The position numbers and the translations under genes were made by a program. The notes below the pieces were generated by a model, which did not search any database, was not told where the DNA came from, and saw nothing but the letters and a program-made list of their open reading frames with translations. This document shows, piece after piece, positions 7,583 through 13,046 of a stretch of 13,490 bases of DNA. Position 1 is the first letter of the stretch; every line of letters begins with the position of its first letter. Source of the stretch: an uncultured Cocleimonas sp. (GTDB taxonomy: Bacteria > Pseudomonadota > Gammaproteobacteria > Thiotrichales > Thiotrichaceae); assembly GCA_937974135.1 (NCBI GenBank), contig CALJIH010000113.1, positions 1 through 13,490 of the forward strand, read 5' to 3'.

Positions 7583-8212
7583 TTATCCTCCTAAAGCAAC
7601 TACACTTGGTCTTGCAGCAACACGCGCGCGCCACTCAGCAAGGTTTTTATAATCATCCGATATATCAACGCCAGCAAAATCAGCAAAGCCTAGGCCTACA
7701 AAAGCAGTAATATCTGCCATAGAGAAGTTTTCACCTGCTACGTATTGGTTATCTGCTAATACTTTATCAAAATATTGCATACCTTCTAAAGCTCTTTCTT
7801 TTTGGGCATTTCCCCAATCAGCATTTTGATTTTTTTCTAACTCAGGACCTAAGCCCGCTGTAGCATGATGAAAGTAATCTCCTACTGCATCCATCAAATA
7901 TTGTTCACCACGACGCTGCATCATGTGTACTACCGCTTTTTCTTTGGCAGTAGAACCTGTAAGCGATGGTCCGTCGAAGTTATTATCGATGTATTCAGTG
8001 ATCGCAGTACACTCTGAAACACAGGTACCACAATCTAATTCCATTAAAGGGACAGTTGCACTAGGGTTTTTAGCGACAAAGTCTTTATCAAGATGGCCCC
8101 CATTAGGCACATCAACTTCAACGAATTCTACTTGATCTGTTGCATTCTTTTCATTTAATGCAATACGAACACGTGCTGGGTTTGGAAAAGCAGCAAAATC
8201 ATAAATTTTCAT
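7583..8212 (-). CDS. glutathione S-transferase family protein
   Basis: A 209-residue cytosolic GST of standard length. The N-terminal thioredoxin-like domain (about 1-80) starts MKIYDFAAFPNPARVRIAL, with the cis-proline V54-P55 and the glutathione-contacting S66-E67 (an SE in place of the usual ES pair). The all-helical C-terminal domain carries the FSMADITAF N-capping/hydrophobic-staple motif. The family conjugates, reduces or isomerises electrophiles with glutathione; the exact substrate is unknown. An AGGA about nine bases upstream supports ATG 8212. The gene is first in an operon with the ChrR-like cupin. It is transcribed from a consensus-like promoter whose start region is covered by a large palindrome, and a TetR regulator with sensor-like cysteines lies upstream. 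Confidence 0.92.
   Translation of the reverse strand: MKIYDFAAFPNPARVRIALNEKNATDQVEFVEVDVPNGGHLDKDFVAKNPSATVPLMELDCGTCVSECTAITEYIDNNFDGPSLTGSTAKEKAVVHMMQRRGEQYLMDAVGDYFHHATAGLGPELEKNQNADWGNAQKERALEGMQYFDKVLADNQYVAGENFSMADITAFVGLGFADFAGVDISDDYKNLAEWRARVAARPSVVALGG
7586..7592 (-). promoter_or_regulatory. strong ribosome binding site of the cupin gene, inside the GST 3' end
   Basis: AGGAGGA on the minus strand lies seven bases before the cupin ATG (7578). It overlaps the GST codons for Leu-Gly-Gly next to the stop, so the two genes are read from one message and this sequence fixes the cupin start. Confidence 0.85.
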
Positions 8213-8249
8213 AATAAAGGATCCTATTAATAATATGTTGATAAAAGAG

Positions 8250-8270
8250 AACTCTATTTTTTATAGAGTT
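8250..8270 (-). promoter_or_regulatory. hairpin in the gst mRNA leader
   Basis: AACTCTAT and ATAGAGTT form an 8-bp stem around five unpaired bases. It directly abuts and shares three bases with the operator palindrome, and lies about 40 bp before the GST start. It may stabilise the message, or it may be incidental. Confidence 0.4.
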
Positions 8271-8315
8271 GTTATATTTTGTCTACCTATCGGTAGGTAG
8301 ACAAAATATAACAAC
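8268..8315. promoter_or_regulatory. 48-bp palindromic operator covering the gst promoter start region
   Basis: Two perfectly complementary 22-bp arms (8268-8289 and 8294-8315) flank the four bases TCGG. The centre contains CTACCTATCGGTAG, and the core CTACC-N4-GRTAG recurs upstream of tetR. The right arm contains the gst -10 box, and the predicted start falls near 8298 in the middle. A bound repressor would block RNA polymerase here. Arms longer than one TetR dimer needs suggest two dimers or cooperative binding. That the neighbouring TetR protein is the ligand is inferred. Confidence 0.75.
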
Positions 8316-8333
8316 ATGACTAATCCGAGTCAA
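8305..8333 (-). promoter_or_regulatory. sigma70-type promoter of the gst-cupin operon
   Basis: On the minus strand TTGACT (8328-8333) and TATATT (8305-8310) are spaced by exactly 17 bp, each with five of six consensus bases. The -10 box lies inside the palindrome, a classical repressible arrangement. The leader would be about 85 nt. Confidence 0.75.
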
Positions 8334-8395
8334 ATATTAATTTCATTAATTAAACTCTTTGTTTGAATCCTTCTCTCTAATAAATAAAAAAAACA

Positions 8396-8410
8396 GATCG
8401 GTAGACGATC
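8396..8410. promoter_or_regulatory. possible additional TetR half-site
   Basis: GATCGGTAGACGATC contains GGTAGAC, the half-site also seen at the tetR-proximal operator (minus strand), and its own 5-bp inverted ends GATCG/CGATC. It lies about 65 bp upstream of the gst -35 box. It may be a secondary binding site or a coincidence. Confidence 0.35.
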
Positions 8411-8466
8411 ACTTGAATATTAAAGATTGCAGATAAACACTTCCCAAAAGAGAATATAAAAGAGGG

Positions 8467-8486
8467 AAAAGTGGGGGGGTGTACTT
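8467..8486 (+). repeat. G-tract intergenic repeat, copy D (3' end altered)
   Basis: Reads AAAAG-T-GGGGGGG-TGTACTT. The right end diverges from the TGTCTTT of the other copies exactly where a TTCGAC-type repeat begins, as if that repeat had replaced the tail. It lies 95 bp beyond the tetR stop, with the G strand opposite to the tetR transcript. Confidence 0.75.
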
Positions 8487-8533
8487 CGACAAGCTCAGCA
8501 TAAAAATTCGACATACTTCGACTAAGCTCAGTA
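8482..8533. repeat. two TTCGAC-type direct repeats
   Basis: TACTTCGACAAGCTCAGCA (8482-8500) recurs as TACTTCGACTAAGCTCAGTA (8514-8533) with one inserted T and one change, 13 bp apart. The core CTTCGACAAGCTCAG is a sequence I have seen as an intergenic repeat in many bacterial genomes, as the complement of CTGAGCTTGTCGAAG. It abuts G-tract copy D. Confidence 0.65.
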
Positions 8534-8581
8534 CAAGAGCTCAATAGAACAGTCTTTTTTAGATTAAAGCTAAGTTAAAAT

Positions 8582-9142
8582 TTATCCATTATTTATCAGC
8601 ACTTTAATTAGTTTACGCTGGGCATTTAGCCTAACTTGACCATTTTCAACACGATCTAGAAGAATAGCTCCTTCTAATCCTGATAACACGATCTGAGCTA
8701 AAGTTTCTGGACTATAAGCTGAATCGATTTGATCTTTATGGTTTTCAAAATGAACGGACAACCAATTCTCGAGTATTTTAAAATAATTACTCAATAAGCT
8801 GCGATTGGCATCATTTAACATGGCGACTTCAGCCGCCATCATTCCGCACAAACAGAATTTTTTTGCTTTTACGACATCTTCAAATATTTTTATAAAAGCA
8901 TCAATGGTATCGCTTAGTGACAGTTGTTTTTTATCTATAGCATTGAGCATTTCTACAAAACTATCGGTATAGCTTTCTATTAAACTGGCTGCTAGATCGG
9001 CTTTTTCAGGAAAATAGTAATGAACACTTGAAGATTTTACCCCTACTTGATCAGCAAGCGTTCTAAAACTCAGGTTTTGCAAACCAGAACGTTGAACCGC
9101 ATCGATAGCTACTTTTTTAAGTTCTTTGCGTTTATTAGTCAA
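8582..9142 (-). CDS. TetR-family transcriptional regulator with a CxC sensor-like motif
   Basis: A 186-residue homodimeric DNA-binding repressor. The N-terminal helix-turn-helix spans about 24-48 (LSFRTLADQVGVKSSSVHYYFPEKADL). The ligand domain contains KKFCLCGMMAAEV, with C97 and C99. Aligned on the downstream AEV, C97 falls where NemR of E. coli has Cys106, its electrophile- and hypochlorite-sensing residue, so thiol-based sensing is a reasonable inference. The start is TTG 9142, supported by AGGA nine bases upstream; the nearby ATG is out of frame. The gene precedes the gst-cupin operon on the same strand. Palindromes sharing CTACC-N4-GRTAG occur at both promoters, which indicates autoregulation and control of gst. 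Confidence 0.88.
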   Translation of the reverse strand: MTNKRKELKKVAIDAVQRSGLQNLSFRTLADQVGVKSSSVHYYFPEKADLAASLIESYTDSFVEMLNAIDKKQLSLSDTIDAFIKIFEDVVKAKKFCLCGMMAAEVAMLNDANRSLLSNYFKILENWLSVHFENHKDQIDSAYSPETLAQIVLSGLEGAILLDRVENGQVRLNAQRKLIKVLINNG

Positions 9143-9186
9143 TGATAATCATCCTAAAGTTATGACGCAGTAAATATAACACAACT

Positions 9187-9204
9187 GTCTACCAGTAGAT
9201 AGAC
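9187..9204. promoter_or_regulatory. TetR autoregulatory operator candidate
   Basis: GTCTACCAGTAGATAGAC has GTCTA/TAGAC ends and the core CTACC-AGTA-GATAG, matching the CTACC-N4-GRTAG core of the gst operator. It lies 45-62 bp upstream of the tetR TTG and directly downstream of a candidate -10 box, the same geometry as at gst. Confidence 0.65.
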
Positions 9205-9232
9205 GATATAAGATACACAAAAATAATGTAAA
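9205..9232 (-). promoter_or_regulatory. promoter candidate for tetR
   Basis: On the minus strand TTTACA (9227-9232) and TATATC (9205-9210) are spaced by 16 bp. The -10 box abuts the operator at 9187-9204. A second TATATT nearer the gene lacks a good -35. Confidence 0.5.
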
Positions 9233-9258
9233 TATATTATTTCAATTTAATAACGCAC

Positions 9259-9278
9259 AAAAGTGGGGGGGTGTCTTT
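9259..9278 (+). repeat. G-tract intergenic repeat, copy E
   Basis: Reads AAAAG-T-GGGGGGG-TGTCTTT. It lies 34 bp beyond the serS stop, with the G strand opposite to the serS transcript, and upstream of the tetR promoter. No ordinary hairpin terminator for serS is visible beside it. Confidence 0.85.
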
Positions 9279-9312
9279 CTCAATCCTTTAACATGGACTT
9301 TGCATAAATTCC

Positions 9313-10590
9313 TCAAGCATCCAAACTTGTCAATCCACCCATATAAGGCAATAAAACTTCAGGTATACGAATACTGCCATCAGCTTGCTGATAGTTTTCA
9401 ACAATGGCCACTAAAGTACGCCCTATAGCTAAACCAGAACCATTAAGCGTGTGTAATAACTCAGGTTTATTGGTTTCAGGATTACGGTAACGCGCTTGCA
9501 TTCGTCGTGCTTGAAAGTCACCCATATTTGAACAAGATGAAATCTCGCGATAAGCATTTTGAGCAGGCACCCATACTTCAAGATCATAGGTTTTGGTAGA
9601 CGAGAATCCAGTATCGCCCGCGCATAAAATAATTTTTCGATACGGTAATTCTAATTTTTCTAAGATGATTTCTGCATTTCGAGTGAGTTCTTCTAAGGCA
9701 TCATTTGACTCTTCAGGTTTAACAAAATGCAATAACTCTACTTTTTCAAACTGATGCTGACGAATCAAACCACGTGTATCTTTTCCGTATGAACCCGCCT
9801 CTGACCTGAAACATGGCGTATGTGCCGTAAACTTCATCGGCAATTTAGCGGCATCCGTAATTTCATCGCGTACAATATTGGTCACTGGTACTTCTGCGGT
9901 TGGAATTAAATAGTAGTTTTGATCACCTTCAAGCTTAAACAGATCTTCCGCAAATTTAGGTAACTGCCCTGTTCCGTACAAGCTATCTTCGTTAACAATA
10001 TACGGTACATAAATTTCTTGATAGCCATGTTCACCTGTATGCGTATCCAACATGAATTGGATCAAAGCGCGATGCATGCGCGCCATACCCGCACGCATTA
10101 CAATGAAACGTGAACCAGTAAGCTTAGCGGCCATTTCGAAATCCATCCAACCATTGCTCAAACCTAAATCAACATGATCTTTTATTTCAAAATCAAAATT
10201 TGGAATTTCACCCCATTTGCTGACTTCTACATTTTCATCTTCACTTTTACCGTCGGGTACGGCTTCGTTTAAGATATTTGGAATCCCAGATACGATGCCA
10301 TCTATCTCAGTTTGCAGCTCTGCAAGTTCATCTTCAGCCGCTTTTAACTTATCTCCTAGATCAGAAACTTCTGCTAAAAGTGGTTGGATATCTTCACCAC
10401 TCGCTTTTGCTTTACCGATATTTTTTGAGCGTGTATTACGTTCGTTCTGTAATTCTTGGGTAGCACTTTGCAGTGTTTTTCTTTTATCTTCTAATGCTTG
10501 GAAAGTAGCAGTATCAATGTCAAAACCACGTCTTGCTAATTGTTTTGCAACGGCATCAATATCGTTTCTGAGAAGTTTAATATCTAACAT
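9313..10590 (-). CDS. serS: seryl-tRNA synthetase
   Basis: A class II aminoacyl-tRNA synthetase that attaches serine to tRNA-Ser (and to tRNA-Sec where present); dimeric and cytoplasmic. The 425-residue length is normal. The N-terminal coiled-coil arm that grips the tRNA long variable loop spans about 30-100 and is charged and heptad-like. TAE (231-233), motif 2 FRSEAGSYGKDTRG (from 261) and motif 3 GSGLAIGRTLVAIVENYQ (from 384) are intact, followed by IPEVLLPYMGG. The ATG start at 10590 matches family N-termini (MLDIKLLRND), though the ribosome site is weak. It appears monocistronic, with G-tract copy E just past its stop. Confidence 0.97.
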   Translation of the reverse strand: MLDIKLLRNDIDAVAKQLARRGFDIDTATFQALEDKRKTLQSATQELQNERNTRSKNIGKAKASGEDIQPLLAEVSDLGDKLKAAEDELAELQTEIDGIVSGIPNILNEAVPDGKSEDENVEVSKWGEIPNFDFEIKDHVDLGLSNGWMDFEMAAKLTGSRFIVMRAGMARMHRALIQFMLDTHTGEHGYQEIYVPYIVNEDSLYGTGQLPKFAEDLFKLEGDQNYYLIPTAEVPVTNIVRDEITDAAKLPMKFTAHTPCFRSEAGSYGKDTRGLIRQHQFEKVELLHFVKPEESNDALEELTRNAEIILEKLELPYRKIILCAGDTGFSSTKTYDLEVWVPAQNAYREISSCSNMGDFQARRMQARYRNPETNKPELLHTLNGSGLAIGRTLVAIVENYQQADGSIRIPEVLLPYMGGLTSLDA

Positions 10591-10722
10591 TTTTTATCAC
10601 TTTGTTTTATGTTTGAATCCCACGCATACAAGGGACAAAGCCTCGCTACGGACAGTGTGAGAAGTTTATAAGGGTTCTTGGTTTAAGTCGATTAAATTTG
10701 AATGGATCAAATCTTGGTTTTT
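10591..10722. other. upstream region of serS, 132 bp between serS and the MITE-like element
   Basis: No gene is seen. On the minus strand a TATAAA box at about 10666-10671 with a weak TCGACT-like -35 could drive serS. A GTTTGAATCCCACGC stretch at 10610-10624 resembles a tRNA T-arm, but no acceptor, D or anticodon arms accompany it. Confidence 0.3.
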
Positions 10723-10881
10723 GAGATCTTTGCACGAAAGTATGACGAGTGAGAAATAAGTGTAATTTTTCTGATTTTTCATAAAGAAGAGGATAATAGC
10801 AGGGCTATTGACCGATTTTTTAGGAGAAAACAGGAGAATTAAAGCTATTTCTATCCGTCATTTCTTTCGTGCAAAGGTCTC
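10723..10881. mobile_element. 159-bp MITE-like element with about 25-bp inverted ends
   Basis: The left end GAGATCTTTGCACGAAAG (10723-10740) continues TATGACG. The right end, read inward on the other strand, is GAGACCTTTGCACGAAAG followed by AAATGACG (10881 back to 10856). The arms differ by one transition in the first 18 bp and by one small indel. The interior of about 110 bp has no coding frame. TTT flanks both ends and could be a 3-bp target duplication, though the left flank is a T-run, so this is ambiguous. The element stops 9 bp after the crcB stop codon. The transposase family that mobilised it is not determinable here; end sequences of this sort occur on some IS elements, from memory only. 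Confidence 0.7.
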
Positions 10882-10890
10882 TTTCTATAC

Positions 10891-11280
10891 TTAACTTATC
10901 GATTTACCGATAATAACGCCTAACCAAACGGCCAAAACACTCAATGATACACTGATAAACATATTTAAAAATGCACGTAAATTATGACCTTGCTCAAATA
11001 GATTTAGAGTATCCATCGAGAACGTAGAAAAGGTGGTAAAAGCGCCTAAAAAACCTACAAAAACACCTAACTTTAATAATGGGTCAAGTTCCAAACGTTC
11101 TACAAGAATCATCGCTAATAAACCCATAACAAATGATCCGATTACATTTACGCTAAGCGTTCCATAAGGAAAAGCAGAACCAAATTTATCTGTAACCTTA
11201 TTCGAGAGTAAAAAACGAGCCATTGCACCTAGGCCGCCACCGAACATTATTACCAATAATTGAGCTACGCTATTAGACAA
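10891..11280 (-). CDS. crcB: CrcB/Fluc fluoride ion channel
   Basis: A small inner-membrane fluoride exporter channel of 129 residues, active as a dual-topology dimer and protecting cells from environmental fluoride. Four hydrophobic segments are visible. Family motifs are GGGLGAMARF (14-23, with R22), YGTLSVNVIGSF with N45, and GFLGAFTTFSTFS (76-88), which supplies the phenylalanine box and the central sodium-site loop. The start is a TTG at 11280 with GGGGA six bases upstream. Starting at the next methionine (residue 12) would remove part of the first helix conserved in homologues. It is divergent from glcD with an 87-bp gap, and no fluoride riboswitch fold is evident in that gap. Confidence 0.94.
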   Translation of the reverse strand: MSNSVAQLLVIMFGGGLGAMARFLLSNKVTDKFGSAFPYGTLSVNVIGSFVMGLLAMILVERLELDPLLKLGVFVGFLGAFTTFSTFSMDTLNLFEQGHNLRAFLNMFISVSLSVLAVWLGVIIGKSIS

Positions 11281-11296
11281 ACCTGATCCCCAAAAT

Positions 11297-11310
11297 TAAA
11301 CTTTAGTTTA
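11297..11310. promoter_or_regulatory. small palindrome in the crcB-glcD divergent gap
   Basis: TAAACTTTAGTTTA is a perfect palindrome with 6-bp arms and two central bases (TT). It lies 17 bp upstream of crcB and 57 bp upstream of glcD, and could be an operator or simply AT-rich chance. Confidence 0.25.
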
Positions 11311-11367
11311 CCATTAAAACTGATAAAAAGAATTAGCAGAGAGCTAGGCATAAGGTTAGAATATGGT

Positions 11368-12837
11368 ATGGCAATTGATGGCGACACACGAAATACTCTA
11401 ATTTTTCAGCTCAGTGAAATACTGCCTGAGCAGTTTTTATTAACCACCAACGAAGACATGAAGCCCTATGAGTGCGATGGTCTTTCAGCGTATCAAAGAT
11501 TACCCGTTGCAGTTGCTTTGCCTGAAACGATTGAGCAAGTGCAACAGATTGTAAAAATCTGCTCGCAATTAAAAGTACCTGTCGTTGCCAGAGGCGCAGG
11601 CACAGGTTTATCAGGTGGAGCACTTCCCCACGAAGGTGGAATAATATTAGGCTTATCTCGTTTCAATAAAATTCTTGAAATTGATGTTAAAAATCAAATG
11701 GCACGCGTGCAACCTGGCGTTAGAAATTTAGCTATTTCAGAAGCGGCTAGGCCTTTAGGCTTTTACTATGCGCCAGATCCATCATCACAAATAGCTTGTT
11801 CAATTGGCGGCAATGTTGCTGAAAATGCGGGTGGCGTCCATTGTCTTAAATACGGCTTGACCGTTCACAATGTTCAAGAAGTCACCATAGTGACAATTGA
11901 TGGCGAATTACTAACACTAGGCTCGCAGACTTTAGATACTCCAGGTTATGATCTATTAGCGCTAATGACTGGCTCTGAGGGAATGCTAGGTATTATCGTT
12001 GAAATAGTAGTTAAATTATTGCCTACCCCACATTCAGTAAAAGTGTTAATGGCTGCATTCCAGAAAGTTGAGGATGCGGGTAACGCAGTCGCTAATATCA
12101 TCGCAGAAGGAATTATTCCGGCAGGTTTAGAAATGATGGATAAGCCAGCCATTCACGCCGCAGAAGCCTTTGCTAAAGCTAATTACCCCTTAGATGTTGA
12201 AGCAATTTTATTGTGCGAACTTGATGGTGATGATCTTGAATTAGCTGAACAAATAGAGATTGTAGAGAAAACCTTAAAGTCTTCAAACGCAGAATCAATC
12301 GTGATCGCAGACTCAGCAACTGAACAAGCAAAACTATGGGCTGGCAGAAAAGCAGCCTTCCCAGCTGTTGGTAGAATTTCACCCGATTATTATTGTATGG
12401 ATGGCACTATTCCGCGCAAACAGATTGCTTATGTTTTGAAACGCATCAGCGAATTATCTGACGCATGCGGTTTACGCGTAGCAAATGTTTTTCATGCAGG
12501 TGATGGAAATTTACATCCACTGATTTTATATGATGCGAATAAGCCAGGGGAATTAGAGCTTACCGAAAAATTTGGAGCTGACATACTCAAATTATGCGTA
12601 GAGGTTGGTGGTACTATCACTGGTGAACACGGTGTGGGACATGAAAAAATAGATCAAATGTGTGTACAGTTTTCACCCACAGAGCTAACACAATTTTTTG
12701 CGGTGAAAAATGCCTTTGATCCTGATGCGTTGCTTAATCCAGGAAAGAATATTCCTACCTTGCATCGTTGCGCAGAATTAGGTGGAATGCACGTACACAA
12801 TGGTGAATTGCCTCACCCTGAAATACCTCGTTTTTAA
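11368..12837 (+). CDS. glcD: glycolate oxidase, FAD-linked subunit GlcD
   Basis: A 489-residue flavoprotein of the VAO/PCMH-type FAD family, the catalytic subunit of the GlcDEF glycolate dehydrogenase complex. It oxidises glycolate to glyoxylate and passes electrons toward the respiratory chain. The FAD pyrophosphate loop RGAGTGLSGG is at 75-84 and the CSIGGNVAENAGG segment at about 144-156. The C-terminal substrate domain carries HAGDGNLHP (376-384), ITGEHGVGHEK (417-427) and NPGK (457-460), as in GlcD. Related D-lactate dehydrogenases share these motifs, but the following GlcE-type gene supports glycolate. AAGG at 11352-11355 is 12 bases before ATG 11368; another ATG at 11363 is out of frame. 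The gap to glcE is unusually wide for this operon. Confidence 0.93.
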   Translation: MAIDGDTRNTLIFQLSEILPEQFLLTTNEDMKPYECDGLSAYQRLPVAVALPETIEQVQQIVKICSQLKVPVVARGAGTGLSGGALPHEGGIILGLSRFNKILEIDVKNQMARVQPGVRNLAISEAARPLGFYYAPDPSSQIACSIGGNVAENAGGVHCLKYGLTVHNVQEVTIVTIDGELLTLGSQTLDTPGYDLLALMTGSEGMLGIIVEIVVKLLPTPHSVKVLMAAFQKVEDAGNAVANIIAEGIIPAGLEMMDKPAIHAAEAFAKANYPLDVEAILLCELDGDDLELAEQIEIVEKTLKSSNAESIVIADSATEQAKLWAGRKAAFPAVGRISPDYYCMDGTIPRKQIAYVLKRISELSDACGLRVANVFHAGDGNLHPLILYDANKPGELELTEKFGADILKLCVEVGGTITGEHGVGHEKIDQMCVQFSPTELTQFFAVKNAFDPDALLNPGKNIPTLHRCAELGGMHVHNGELPHPEIPRF

Positions 12838-12852
12838 TCATTTTTAATATTT

Positions 12853-12875
12853 AAAAAGACACCCCCCTACTTTTT
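12853..12875 (-). repeat. G-tract intergenic repeat, copy F
   Basis: On the minus strand this reads AAAAAG-TA-GGGGGG-TGTCTTTTT, nearly identical to copy A. It begins 15 bp after the glcD stop, with the G strand opposite to the glcD transcript, inside what should be the glcDE operon. Confidence 0.85.
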
Positions 12876-12949
12876 GAATGATATTATGTTTTTGTTGTTT
12901 AAAAAACATTAATAGAATTTATGCAAAGCTCGGGGTTATTATTGATAAC

Positions 12950-13019
12950 AGAAAACCCGCCCTACGGGCTGCCGTCGCTTTGCTCCAGCATTGTCTCGGT
13001 TACAACCTCGACTGGGCAC
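12950..13019. repeat. GC-rich insert-like stretch in the glcD-glcE gap
   Basis: About 70 bp that is clearly richer in G and C than the flanking AT-rich DNA. It contains the palindrome GCCC-TAC-GGGC (12959-12969). GCTTTGC at 12977-12983 complements GCAAAGC at 12923-12929 upstream. Its look is that of a dispersed REP-like or element-derived repeat, but only one copy is present in the window, so identity is unproven. No reading frame is supported. Confidence 0.35.
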
Positions 13020-13046
13020 TTTTAAACAGATTGGATTAACGTTTAT

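Larger units (their letters stand above)
8213..8581. other. 369-bp regulatory gap between tetR and gst
   Basis: No coding frame is apparent. From the gst side it holds an 8-bp hairpin in the gst leader (8250-8270), a 48-bp palindrome (8268-8315) and the gst promoter (8305-8333). Next come a possible regulator half-site (8396-8410), G-tract repeat copy D (8467-8486) and a pair of TTCGAC-type direct repeats (8482-8533). No clear intrinsic terminator for tetR is visible. Confidence 0.7.

Noticed and set aside
3911..9278. Phase-variable G-tract
   Set aside because: The G-runs are six or seven long, sit outside coding regions and core promoter spacers, and are embedded in a conserved 20-bp context, so slipped-strand switching is not the natural explanation.
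10610..10624. tRNA gene or tRNA remnant (GTTTGAATCCCACGC resembles a T-arm)
   Set aside because: There is no paired acceptor stem, D-arm or anticodon arm in the surrounding bases, and no CCA end.
9313..10663. Overlapping plus-strand frames across serS, including a 147-codon one
   Set aside because: They are antisense to a certain gene, have low-complexity Ser/Phe-rich translations and no ribosome site; the same applies to small antisense frames over glnS, glcD, the permease and the hydrolase.
11281..11367. Fluoride riboswitch upstream of crcB
   Set aside because: crcB is often preceded by the fluoride-sensing RNA, but the 87-bp gap shared with glcD is AT-rich and shows no GGNGAUGG-type start or pseudoknot-forming GC segments.
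3911..12875. G-tract elements as a CRISPR array or integron attC sites
   Set aside because: Copies are hundreds to thousands of bases apart, on both strands, without regular spacers, and lack the attC core pairs.
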